A stretch of 64,000 nt of DNA from an uncultured Eubacteriales bacterium (GTDB taxonomy: Bacteria > Bacillota > Clostridia > Peptostreptococcales > Anaerovoracaceae). Shown here one piece after another: positions 32,541 through 40,910 of the stretch (its first letter is position 1; each line of letters begins with the position of its first letter). Both the position numbers and the translations under genes were made by a program. Under the pieces are notes generated by a model. That model was not told where the DNA came from. It worked only from the letters and a program-made list of their open reading frames with translations, and did no database searches. Location of the stretch: positions 1 through 64,000 of the forward strand of contig CACYFF010000009.1 of NCBI GenBank assembly GCA_902773665.1. The letters are read 5' to 3'.

Positions 32541-33844
32541 TCGACATGGTAAGCATCATCGAAAAGAAAAAGACCGGACACGCGCTCTCCGAGGAGGAGA
32601 TCCGCGGGTTCGTAAAGGGCGTTACGGACGGCAGCATTCCGGATTACCAGACGTCTGCGCTGCTGATGGCCATCTGCTTTCAGGGGATGACCCGGCAGGA
32701 GACGTTTACGCTGACGGACGCCATGCTGCACAGCGGTCAGACCATGGATCTTTCCGAGATCAAGGGCATTAAGGTGGACAAGCACAGCACCGGCGGCGTG
32801 GGAGACAAGACGACCCTCATCGTCGCCCCCATCGCGGCAGCCTGCGGCGTTCCCATCGCCAAGATGAGCGGCAGAGGCCTGGGCTTTACCGGCGGCACCA
32901 TCGACAAACTGGAATCCATCCCCGGATTCCGGGTGCAGCTGTCTCCGGAGGAGTTCCTGAACACCGTGGAGACGGCGGGCATGTCCGTCGTGGGACAGAC
33001 CCAGGACGTGGCGCCGGCGGACAAAAAGCTGTACGCCCTCCGGGACGTAACGGCGACCGTCAACAACATCTCCCTCATCTCTTCGTCCATCATGAGCAAA
33101 AAGCTGGCCAGCGGGTCCGATGCGATCGTGCTGGACGTAAAGTGCGGACAGGGCAGTTTTAACAAGACGCAGAAAGCGGCGGAGGATCTGGGCCGGCTGA
33201 TGGTGGACATCGGCACCGATGCCGGCAAGAAGGTGGTGGCGGTCATCACGGACATGGACCAGCCCCTGGGCAATGCCGTCGGCAACAGCCTCGAGGTAAT
33301 GGAAGCCATCGATACGCTCAAAGGCAAGGGTCCCGCCGACATGACGGAGCTGGCGCTCACGCTGTCCGGCTATATGATCTACTGCGGACAGAAGGCGGAT
33401 TCCCCGGAAGAAGGGCGCCGCAAGGCGGAAGAAGCGCTTGGTAGCGGCAGGGCGTTGGACGTGTTCCGCAAATTCGTAACGATGCAGGGCGGCGACGCTT
33501 CCTGCGCAGACGATTTCGGCATCTTTAAGCAGCCGCTGCACAAGGCGGAGCTGAAGGCGGCGGAGAGCGGCTACATCGCAGGCATCCAGGCGGACAGCAT
33601 CGGCCTCGCGTCCCAGCATCTGGGCGCCGGCAGACGCACGAAGGAAGACAGCATCGACCTTTCTGCGGGCATTCTGCTGAAGAAAAAGGTGGGTGACCCC
33701 ATCGAAAGCGGCGAAACGCTGGCCATCCTGTACAGCGACAGCGAGGAAAAACTGGCCAATGGGCTGAAGGAAGCGGGCTCCGCCTACACTTACGCTGCGG
33801 AGGCACCGAAAAGACCCGTTCTCATCAAGGAGATCATCGAGTAA
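32537..33844 (+). CDS. deoA: Pyrimidine-nucleoside (thymidine) phosphorylase
   Basis: The 435-residue type II nucleoside phosphorylase splits thymidine or uridine with phosphate, giving the pentose 1-phosphate used by DeoB. Motifs: DYQTSALLMAICFQGM, KHSTGGVGDKTTL (phosphate site), MSGRGLGFTGGTIDKLES (family signature), and SKKLASGSDAIVLDVKCG. The full C-terminal PYNP domain is present. It cannot be decided from sequence whether thymidine or both pyrimidines are used, so pdp is an equal name. The stop overlaps the next start (TAATG). Confidence 0.93.
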   Translation: MIDMVSIIEKKKTGHALSEEEIRGFVKGVTDGSIPDYQTSALLMAICFQGMTRQETFTLTDAMLHSGQTMDLSEIKGIKVDKHSTGGVGDKTTLIVAPIAAACGVPIAKMSGRGLGFTGGTIDKLESIPGFRVQLSPEEFLNTVETAGMSVVGQTQDVAPADKKLYALRDVTATVNNISLISSSIMSKKLASGSDAIVLDVKCGQGSFNKTQKAAEDLGRLMVDIGTDAGKKVVAVITDMDQPLGNAVGNSLEVMEAIDTLKGKGPADMTELALTLSGYMIYCGQKADSPEEGRRKAEEALGSGRALDVFRKFVTMQGGDASCADDFGIFKQPLHKAELKAAESGYIAGIQADSIGLASQHLGAGRRTKEDSIDLSAGILLKKKVGDPIESGETLAILYSDSEEKLANGLKEAGSAYTYAAEAPKRPVLIKEIIE

Positions 33845-34758
33845 TGAAGCATATCTTTGTGGTCAACCCGGCAGCGGGAAACGGCGCCGGATTAACGGAT
33901 ATCCTGCCGAAGATCCATAAGGCCCTCACCGGATTTGAAGAAGATTACGAGATCCACCGGACCTTGAGCGAGCAGGAGACCATCCTGTACTGCCGGCAGA
34001 AATGCGCTTTCGAAGGCGATGTGCGCTTTTATGCCTGCGGCGGTGACGGGACGGTCAACAACGTGCTGTCGGGCATCGCGGGACATCCGAACGCCCAGCT
34101 GGCGGTGGTACCCTGCGGCACGGGAAACGACTTCGTCCGGAATTTTACGGGAAAAGAAAACTTTTTGCAGATAGAAAAGCAGATTCACGGTTCAGTAATT
34201 CCCATCGATGTGTTAAAATGGTCGGGTGGATATGCGCTCAACATGTTCAACATCGGCGTGGACTGCGACGTGGTCGCGGAAGCCGCCGCCATGAAGAGCG
34301 ACAGGCTGAAGGGTACGGCCGCCTACGTGGCTGCTGCGCTCAAGGTTCTGCGGAAAGGCAAGACCTACCGCATGGCCTGGACCGTGGAGGATCACCCGGA
34401 GCAGGAAGGCGAGCTGATGCTGGCCGCCATCGCCAACGGCCACTTCTGCGGCGGCGGTTTTCGGAGCTGCCCGGACGCGGAACTGAACGACGGCTATATG
34501 GATGTCTGCATCGTGCATCCCGTTCGGGGCGTAAAACTGCCGATCATGCTGGCGAGGTACCGCAAAGGAACCCATCTGCAGGGGAAAGATGCAGATCGGT
34601 ATATCGAGTATATCCACTGCAAAAAGTTTAAACTCCGCGCCCTGGAACCGGTGCGCATCTCCGTGGACGGAGAGGTGCTGGATTTCCGGGATACGGAATT
34701 TGAAATATTGCCCGAGGCTCTACAGTTCGTATTGCCGGAAGGCAGCGCCTGCCTTTAG
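33844..34758 (+). CDS. Diacylglycerol kinase-family lipid kinase
   Basis: At 304 residues it is a YegS/DgkB/BmrU-type lipid kinase. Motifs: VNPAAGNGAG at the N-terminus, YACGGDGTVNNVLSG (nucleotide binding) near residue 60, and VPCGTGNDFVRNF near 90. The C-terminal beta-rich domain has NGHFCGGGFRSCPDAELNDGYMD. It phosphorylates diacylglycerol or a related lipid. It is coupled by overlapping codons to deoA, although there is no obvious metabolic link. Confidence 0.9.
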   Translation: MKHIFVVNPAAGNGAGLTDILPKIHKALTGFEEDYEIHRTLSEQETILYCRQKCAFEGDVRFYACGGDGTVNNVLSGIAGHPNAQLAVVPCGTGNDFVRNFTGKENFLQIEKQIHGSVIPIDVLKWSGGYALNMFNIGVDCDVVAEAAAMKSDRLKGTAAYVAAALKVLRKGKTYRMAWTVEDHPEQEGELMLAAIANGHFCGGGFRSCPDAELNDGYMDVCIVHPVRGVKLPIMLARYRKGTHLQGKDADRYIEYIHCKKFKLRALEPVRISVDGEVLDFRDTEFEILPEALQFVLPEGSACL

Positions 34759-34770
34759 CGCAGGTCTTAC

Positions 34771-34859
34771 GGAGACGTATCGAAGTGGTCATAACGGGGC
34801 TGACTCGAAATCAGTTTGGCTTAACCGCCACGTGGGTTCGAATCCCACCGTCTCCGCCA
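34771..34859 (+). tRNA. tRNA-Ser (anticodon CGA)
   Basis: The acceptor stem is GGAGACG with CGTCTCC, followed by discriminator G and encoded CCA. The anticodon stem is GCTGA/TCAGT with loop CTCGAAA, giving anticodon CGA. A long class II variable arm (TGGC/GCCA stem) fits serine. The T-arm is GTGGG TTCGAAT CCCAC. Confidence 0.95.
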
Positions 34860-34860
34860 T

Positions 34861-34948
34861 GGTTTTAAACGGTGGGTTCGAACCCACGTGGGTTCACGTG
34901 AGGGCGAGCCGAGAGGCGACGCCCGAACGATCCCACCGTCTCCGCCAT
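34861..34948 (+). repeat. Duplicated tRNA 3' end with palindromes
   Basis: The 19 bases ATCCCACCGTCTCCGCCAT at the tRNA 3' end (34,842-34,860) occur again at 34,930-34,948, 88 bases on. The DNA between has a perfect 16-bp palindrome (GTGGGTTCGAACCCAC) and an outer inverted repeat GGTGGG/CCCACC. It lacks any tRNA 5' half. It looks like the scar of an element that used the tRNA 3' end as attachment site, or a decayed tRNA copy. Confidence 0.6.
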
Positions 34949-34956
34949 TTTGTTTA

Positions 34957-35011
34957 AAAGGGACCGCACCCACGGTCCCTTTCAAAAAGCCTTGAATCCT
35001 CAAGGCTTTTT
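34957..35011. terminator. Two hairpin terminators downstream of tRNA-Ser
   Basis: Stem 1: AAAGGGACCG / CGGTCCCTTT (34,957-34,982). Stem 2: AAAAAGCCTTGA / TCAAGGCTTTTT with a 4-base loop (34,984-35,011). Both are symmetric enough to act on either strand. Confidence 0.8.
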
Positions 35012-35056
35012 GTTGCTGCATCCAGAAATTTTCCCAGTTACAGAACCGGTTACTAT

Positions 35057-36457
35057 ATGCCTCAGAAACAAAAGTCCAACAATATCGACATGGTGAACGG
35101 ACCTCTGTTCGGCAACATCATCCGCTATGCCATCCCGCTCATGCTTACGGGCGTGCTGCAGCTGCTGTTCAACGCGGCGGATCTCGTCGTTGTCGGCCGT
35201 TACTGCGGCCGTCTCAGCATCGCGGCGGTAGGCGCCACCGGTGCCATCATCAACCTCATCATCAACCTGTTTATCGGGCTTTCCGTCGGTGTGGGGGTCA
35301 CCGTGGCGGTGTCTCTGGGCGCCCAGGACGATGACCGCTGCAGCAGAGCCGTGCACACCGCCATGCCAGTAGCCGTGATAGGCGGGGCTGTCCTCACTGT
35401 GGTGGGCGTGCTCATCTCGCGCACGCTGCTTTCCTGGATGCAGACCCCGGACGACGTCATCGGCCTGTCGGCGCTGTACATGCGCATCTATTTCTGCGGC
35501 ATGATCCCATCCCTCGTGTTCAACTACGGCGCAGCCATCCTGCGGGCGGCGGGAGATACGAAGCATCCGCTGTATTATCTGGTGACCGCAGGCATCATCA
35601 ACGTGGTGCTCAACCTGTTCTTCGTCATTGTGCTCAAGCGCAACGTGGACGGTGTAGCGCTGGCGACTATCCTGTCCCAGTGCGTATCCGCCTTCCTCAT
35701 CGTGCGCTTCCTGCTGCGCACGGAAGGGGCCTATAAGCTGGTGTTCCGGAAGATGCACATCTACGGCTCGGAACTGAAGCAGATCGTCAAGATCGGCCTT
35801 CCCGCCGGCATCCAGAGCTCGATGTTCTCGATCTCGAACGTCATCATCCAGTCCTCGATCAACTCGTTCGGCTCCGTCGCGATGGCGGGCAATTCCGCGG
35901 CAGCGAACATCGAAGGCTTTACATTCATCGCCATGAACGCCATCCATCAGACCGGCATGAACTTCGTCGGCCAGAACGTGGGCGCGCAGCGGCTTGACCG
36001 GGCGAGGAGAGTAACGAAGGACGTAATGTTCGACGTGTTCGTTACGGGTCTCGTGCTGGGCGGATTGAGCTATCTGTTCTCCCATCAGCTGCTGTCCATC
36101 TACATCCCCGGCGACGCATCTGCCATCGCCTATGGGCGCCTGCGGATGAAATACCTGTGCCTGCCGTATTTCCTGGACGGCATGATGGATGTGATGACCG
36201 GCGTGCTGCGGGGCCTCGGCTCTTCGCTGCTGCCCATGATCATCACGGTGTTCAACATCTGCGTGTTCCGCGTGGTCTGGATCTATACGATATGGCAGGT
36301 GCCGCGTTTTCATAACCTGGACATGCTGTACATAACATATCCCATCTCCTGGATCCTTACGCTCTCGCTGCTGCTCATCTGCTATTTCATCACGATGCGC
36401 AGGAAGAGCAGGGAATTCAAGAGCGCCGAGACCAGACTTGCGGAATCCGACCTTTAA
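35057..36457 (+). CDS. MATE-family multidrug exporter
   Basis: The 466-residue, 12-helix protein has the two-fold MATE repeat. The N-terminal half contains PLMLTGVLQLLFNAADLVVVGRY (the NorM/DinF-type first helix) and GVGVTVAVSLGAQ. The C-terminal half starts near 235 with IVKIGLPAGIQSSMFSISNVIIQSS and contains GMNFVGQNVGAQ. It is a cation-coupled drug or metabolite exporter in the inner membrane with unknown substrate. There is no clear Shine-Dalgarno sequence before the ATG. The next gene begins 18 bases downstream. Confidence 0.92.
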   Translation: MPQKQKSNNIDMVNGPLFGNIIRYAIPLMLTGVLQLLFNAADLVVVGRYCGRLSIAAVGATGAIINLIINLFIGLSVGVGVTVAVSLGAQDDDRCSRAVHTAMPVAVIGGAVLTVVGVLISRTLLSWMQTPDDVIGLSALYMRIYFCGMIPSLVFNYGAAILRAAGDTKHPLYYLVTAGIINVVLNLFFVIVLKRNVDGVALATILSQCVSAFLIVRFLLRTEGAYKLVFRKMHIYGSELKQIVKIGLPAGIQSSMFSISNVIIQSSINSFGSVAMAGNSAAANIEGFTFIAMNAIHQTGMNFVGQNVGAQRLDRARRVTKDVMFDVFVTGLVLGGLSYLFSHQLLSIYIPGDASAIAYGRLRMKYLCLPYFLDGMMDVMTGVLRGLGSSLLPMIITVFNICVFRVVWIYTIWQVPRFHNLDMLYITYPISWILTLSLLLICYFITMRRKSREFKSAETRLAESDL

Positions 36458-36475
36458 ACGATAAAAGAAGGCATC

Positions 36476-38491
36476 ATGATAAATACCACCAACACCGAAG
36501 AAAAACCTCTGAAATCGAAGAATAACGGCCTCAGAAGGGCTCTCAGCATGCTGGCTCTGCCGCTGGCCTTCATGTATCTGGAATGGCGGCTGGCATCGGA
36601 CTGCGGCCTGGCTTCCGGCTACCATCCTGCCAGCGCGTTTTTGGCCGGATTTGCCTGCGGCATGCTGTGCAACTGCGTGGCGTTCGCCTTCAAAAACCGG
36701 AAGGCAGGTTTTGCGGCAGCCCTCATCCTGGCGGAGATCGGCGCGTTCTATTTCTGCGTGCAGTTCTTCGTCAACAATTCCTACCAGACATTTATGGATC
36801 CCCTGACGATCTTCCAGGGCGCCGGCGGGGTTATGGATGAATTCGGCGAAGACCTTGCCCGGCTCATCCGGGAAGGAGTGGGCATCATCGCGCTGTATCA
36901 CGTCCCCGTGTTCGTCCTTCTCGCGCTGTATAAAGTCTGGGACTTTACCCGCAAGGACCGCTGGACCCTCGTCTATCTGGCCCTGGCCGGCGTCGTCTGC
37001 CAGAGCATGGCGGCGGGCAGCACCCAGCTGGACACCTTCGCCGCACCGAAGTATTCCTACGAGTATGTGTTCAACGACGGCATCCGCAATTTCGGGCTCA
37101 TCACGTCCACGCAGCGCGACGTGGTGTACGGCGCATTCGGAAAGCCGGAGAAGCCTAAAAAGCCGGAGGGGCTCGTGACCCGGGGCAGCAGTTCCAACGG
37201 CGCGCCCGCGTTCCACGGCCTCAACAAGCGCGACATCGATTTTAACGCGCTGGCGGCTGCCGAGACCGACCCCGCCATCAGTGCGGTCCACAGCTACGTG
37301 GCTTCCCAGAAGGCTACGGTCAAGAACGAATACACAGGCCTGTTCGAGGGCAAGAATCTCATCGTCATCTGCGCGGAGAGCTTTGCGGCAGAGGCGGTGA
37401 GCGAGGAACTGACGCCGACGCTGTATAAAATGGCAACGGAAGGCATTACGTTCGAAGACTATTACCAGCCGTTCTGGGGCGGCAGCACCACGTCCGGTGA
37501 ATTCGCGACGCTTACGGGCATCGTGCCGGTCAACCATGCCAACTCCATGCAGCAGATCATCGGCCACAACAACGCCACCTGCGTCGGTTATCACCTGATG
37601 CCTCTGGGGTATACGGCGACAGCTTACCATAATGGGGATTATGACTACTACAACCGGTATCTGACCCACCCCTGGCTGGGCTTTGAGTCCTTTATTTCCA
37701 ACGGTACCGGCATGGAGGACTACCTGACGGACATGTGGCCTCCCAGCGACACGGAGATGATGAACTGCACCGTAGACGACTGGATCGACGACGAAAAGTT
37801 CTACGTGTATTACATGACCTACAGCGGTCACAGCATCTATAACTTTACGCACCAGGAGCAGGCCATCAAGCATAAGGACCTCGTGGAGGGCCTGGACGCC
37901 AGCACGAAGATCAAGTCCTACGTGGCGGCGCAGCTCGAACTGGAAGATGCCGTCAAGATCGTCGTGGACCGTCTGGAGGAGGCGGGCCGGCTGGACGATA
38001 CCCTCATCGTCCTCACCTCGGACCACTATCCCTACGCCCTGCAGAACAGCATGATCTGGGCCAACGACAGGGATTACGTGTCGGAACTGTACGGATATCC
38101 GGCCACCGATGAGGCGAAACGCGACCACAACCTGCTGATATTCTACAGCGGCGCGTTCCGGGATATGGACCCCATTACCGTGACCCAGCCGATCAGCAGC
38201 ATCGACATCGTGCCGACGATACTCAACCTGATGGGCGTCGAGTACGATTCCCGCCTGTATCCGGGCCGGGACGTGCTGTCCACGGACGAAGGGCTCGTGA
38301 TGTGGAACAGCTACAGCTGGAAGACGGAAAAGGGCTTTTACGACGCCGGCACCGGACGGTTTACGCCGGCGGAAGGTCAGACGGCGGATGCGGATTACAT
38401 CGATTCCGTAAAGGATATCGTTCGTGATAAACTGAATTATTGCAAGAACGTCATCGAAAAGGATTATTTCAGCTATGTCTTCGGAGAATAA
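36476..38491 (+). CDS. LtaS-type sulfatase-fold glycerophosphate transferase, copy 1
   Basis: This 671-residue protein has about five N-terminal membrane helices (to about residue 195), a linker, then an extracytoplasmic sulfatase domain. Domain motifs are KNLIVICAESFA (metal Glu), PFWGGSTTSGEF with the likely nucleophilic Thr, YHNGDYDYYNRY, SGHSIYNF and VLTSDHYPY (metal Asp-His). Such enzymes polymerise glycerol phosphate from phosphatidylglycerol to make lipoteichoic acid or related polymers. It is one of a tandem pair; the next gene overlaps it by 17 bases. Confidence 0.88.
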   Translation: MINTTNTEEKPLKSKNNGLRRALSMLALPLAFMYLEWRLASDCGLASGYHPASAFLAGFACGMLCNCVAFAFKNRKAGFAAALILAEIGAFYFCVQFFVNNSYQTFMDPLTIFQGAGGVMDEFGEDLARLIREGVGIIALYHVPVFVLLALYKVWDFTRKDRWTLVYLALAGVVCQSMAAGSTQLDTFAAPKYSYEYVFNDGIRNFGLITSTQRDVVYGAFGKPEKPKKPEGLVTRGSSSNGAPAFHGLNKRDIDFNALAAAETDPAISAVHSYVASQKATVKNEYTGLFEGKNLIVICAESFAAEAVSEELTPTLYKMATEGITFEDYYQPFWGGSTTSGEFATLTGIVPVNHANSMQQIIGHNNATCVGYHLMPLGYTATAYHNGDYDYYNRYLTHPWLGFESFISNGTGMEDYLTDMWPPSDTEMMNCTVDDWIDDEKFYVYYMTYSGHSIYNFTHQEQAIKHKDLVEGLDASTKIKSYVAAQLELEDAVKIVVDRLEEAGRLDDTLIVLTSDHYPYALQNSMIWANDRDYVSELYGYPATDEAKRDHNLLIFYSGAFRDMDPITVTQPISSIDIVPTILNLMGVEYDSRLYPGRDVLSTDEGLVMWNSYSWKTEKGFYDAGTGRFTPAEGQTADADYIDSVKDIVRDKLNYCKNVIEKDYFSYVFGE

Positions 38492-40751
38492 AGACAACAG
38501 GGAACGGCTCAGCAAGGAAGAACTGGACAGAGCGATGCAGGAGCGGCGCGAAAAGCGAGCCAAGGCGAGGGCAAAGAAGGATAAGCGGTCCGGCAAGTCC
38601 GGAACATCCGCTAAGACTTCTGCGTCCCATACCCATGCCGCGAAGTCTGCAGAACCGGATCTGAAGGGCCTCCTGCCGAAAAAAGAAACGCCGAAAAAGG
38701 ATAAGAAGAAGACCCGGACTGCTGCGGCCAAAGCTTCCGCTGCCAAGTCCGCTTCTGCCAAGGGCTTCCGGCCCTTTGCCTGCCTGCTTCTGGGGCCTAT
38801 CTTCGCGCTGTTCGAGATCCTGCTTACGGTGCTCACCGGTTCGGGTTTCCTGCACGTGGGCGTGTTCCATGCTTTCGGCATCGGCCTCGTGCTTGGCGCG
38901 GTCTGCAGCCTGTTCGCCGAGAAGATCTCCTTTATCCTGGAGGCGGTCGTTCTCGAGATCTTTACGATCGCTTTCCTGGTAGAATATTTCATTTATAACA
39001 GCTACCGCGTGTTCATGAGCAAGACGGATATCGCGACGGGAGCAGGGGACGTGGTGACGGGCTTCGGCGGTGTGGTCGTCGGGCTCATCCTGCGGGGCAT
39101 CCCCATCATCCTGCTGTTCCACGTGCCGCTGGCGCTCATGATCTGGCGGCGCAAAGATCTGGGGTTCCGCAAGCCGATGAACTTCCGGCCGGCAGGCGTG
39201 CAGGCGCTGGCCGGCGTCGTACTGCTCATCCTGGGCGCTCTGTTTGCAGGGATCGGCGGCAGGGAAGGCAACTTCAGCTCCGACGTGCAGACGAAGGGAC
39301 TCATCTACGCCACCGGAAAAGACCTGCGGGGCGGCTACGAGCTGGATATGGAAGCGGCGCTCGATGCGCCGGACGTCCTGTCCGCGGCTCACGGCACCGG
39401 GTCTTCCTCCGGCCCGTCTTTCTTCGGCCTCAACAAGCTGAATGTGGATCTGGACGCGCTCATCGCATCCTCTTCGGGCAACATCAAGGCGGCGCACCAG
39501 TACGTGCAGCAGCAGAAACCCTCACCGAAGAACGAATATACAGGGCTGTTCGCCGGAAAGAACCTCATTTTTATCACGGCGGAGGCGTTCTCTGAGGAGC
39601 TTATCAGCGAAGAGCTGACGCCCGCGCTCTACCGCATGGCGACGAAGGGCATCAACTTCAACGATTATTACCAGCCGGCCTGGGGCGGCAGCACGTCCAC
39701 CGGCGAATATTCCAACATGATGGGCATCGTGCCCATGGACGGGGTCAACTCCATCCAGGACACCATCGGAAAAGATAACTCCATCAACATCTTCCACAAG
39801 CTGCGCAGCCTCGGCTACTTCAGCGAATGCTATCACAATGGCCTGTACGACTACTACGGCCGCAACCGGACCCATACGGGCCTGGGCTTCGACAACTTCA
39901 TCGCCAAGGGCAACGGCATGGAGGACTATCTGCTGGACGTCTGGCCGGATTCGGACCTGGAGATGATGAAATATACCATGACTCGGTACATGGATCACCA
40001 GCCGTTCTCCGTCTATTACATGTCCATCAGCGGCCACACGAACTATGCCTGGTCCGCCAACGCCATGTCCAAGAAGAACCGCGACGCGGTGGCAGAGCTG
40101 CCGTATTCCGAGCAGGTAAAGGGCTATTTCGCCTGCAACCTGGAATTGGAATACGCTCTGGAATACGTCATCCAGACCCTGGAGGAGGCGGGTATCGCGA
40201 ACGATACCGTCATCGTGCTCGGCACGGACCACTATCCCTACGGTCTCGAAAAGAGCGCAGCCTGGGGCACGGATAAGGACTACCTGCAGGAGCTGTACGG
40301 CTACGCCTATCAGACGCCGAAGGAAAGAGACCACTCCCGGCTGCTCATCTGGAGCGGGTGCCTGGAGGAGAGTGACCCCATCCAGATCGATTTCCCGACC
40401 TACAGCCTGGATATCCAGCCCACGCTGTGCAACCTGTTCGGCGTGGATTACGATTCCCGTCTGTTCGTCGGTCAGGACGTCTTCTCCGAGGAAGAGCCTC
40501 TGGTGCTGTGGACCAACGGATCGTTCCTGACGGACAAGGGCTATTATTACGGCGGCAAATGGACGGACGCGGATGCGTCCCAGCCGGCCAGTCAGGATTA
40601 CATCAACGCGATGCGTTCGAAGGTGCAGGGCAAGCTCAGCTATTCGAAACTTGTCCTGAGTACGGATTACTTTAGATCCTTCAATGCCGGGGTCATCCCA
40701 AGCGCGCCGAAAACGGAGGATGCCGCACCGGCCCCGGAAACAGGTGAATAA
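38475..40751 (+). CDS. LtaS-type sulfatase-fold glycerophosphate transferase, copy 2
   Basis: The 758-residue protein is clearly paralogous to copy 1 in its second half: KNLIFITAEAFS, AWGGSTSTGEYSNM, YHNGLYDYYGR, SGHTNYAW and VLGTDHYPYGLE. It differs by a basic, Lys/Ala-rich cytoplasmic N-terminal region of about 95 residues (KAKKDKRSGKSG-type) before the membrane helices, and by an acidic Pro-rich tail. One copy may start and the other extend the polymer, as known for LtaP/LtaS pairs; which is which cannot be told. A terminator follows at 40,783. Confidence 0.87.
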   Translation: MSSENKDNRERLSKEELDRAMQERREKRAKARAKKDKRSGKSGTSAKTSASHTHAAKSAEPDLKGLLPKKETPKKDKKKTRTAAAKASAAKSASAKGFRPFACLLLGPIFALFEILLTVLTGSGFLHVGVFHAFGIGLVLGAVCSLFAEKISFILEAVVLEIFTIAFLVEYFIYNSYRVFMSKTDIATGAGDVVTGFGGVVVGLILRGIPIILLFHVPLALMIWRRKDLGFRKPMNFRPAGVQALAGVVLLILGALFAGIGGREGNFSSDVQTKGLIYATGKDLRGGYELDMEAALDAPDVLSAAHGTGSSSGPSFFGLNKLNVDLDALIASSSGNIKAAHQYVQQQKPSPKNEYTGLFAGKNLIFITAEAFSEELISEELTPALYRMATKGINFNDYYQPAWGGSTSTGEYSNMMGIVPMDGVNSIQDTIGKDNSINIFHKLRSLGYFSECYHNGLYDYYGRNRTHTGLGFDNFIAKGNGMEDYLLDVWPDSDLEMMKYTMTRYMDHQPFSVYYMSISGHTNYAWSANAMSKKNRDAVAELPYSEQVKGYFACNLELEYALEYVIQTLEEAGIANDTVIVLGTDHYPYGLEKSAAWGTDKDYLQELYGYAYQTPKERDHSRLLIWSGCLEESDPIQIDFPTYSLDIQPTLCNLFGVDYDSRLFVGQDVFSEEEPLVLWTNGSFLTDKGYYYGGKWTDADASQPASQDYINAMRSKVQGKLSYSKLVLSTDYFRSFNAGVIPSAPKTEDAAPAPETGE

Positions 40752-40782
40752 ATTTCTTCAGACATCTAAATATTTACAAATT

Positions 40783-40812
40783 AAGGCCCCAGCGCTGAAC
40801 CGGGGCCTTTTT
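40783..40812 (+). terminator. Terminator after the LtaS-type pair
   Basis: An 8-bp GC-rich stem (AAGGCCCC / GGGGCCTT) is followed by a T-run. Confidence 0.85.
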
Positions 40813-40826
40813 AACGGCTTAAAGTG

Positions 40827-40855
40827 TTGTACTCCGCTATTAATCGTGTTATATT
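40827..40855 (+). promoter_or_regulatory. Promoter of the APC permease gene
   Basis: TTGTAC (40,827-40,832) and TATATT (40,850-40,855) have a 17-base spacer, 55 bases upstream of the start. A further TATAAT-like box lies nearer the gene (about 40,877). Confidence 0.55.
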
Positions 40856-40910
40856 ATGAATATCACGTAATATTTCTTTTATAATCTTTTTAGAAGAGAA
40901 AGGCTACATT

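Noticed and set aside
34861-34948. A second tRNA gene after tRNA-Ser
   Set aside because: Only the 3' end and a T-arm-like palindrome are present; there is no acceptor 5' strand, D-arm or anticodon arm.
35000-38992. 1,330-codon minus-strand frame opposite the MATE and LtaS genes
   Set aside because: Antisense to well-supported membrane proteins; the translation shows no domain.
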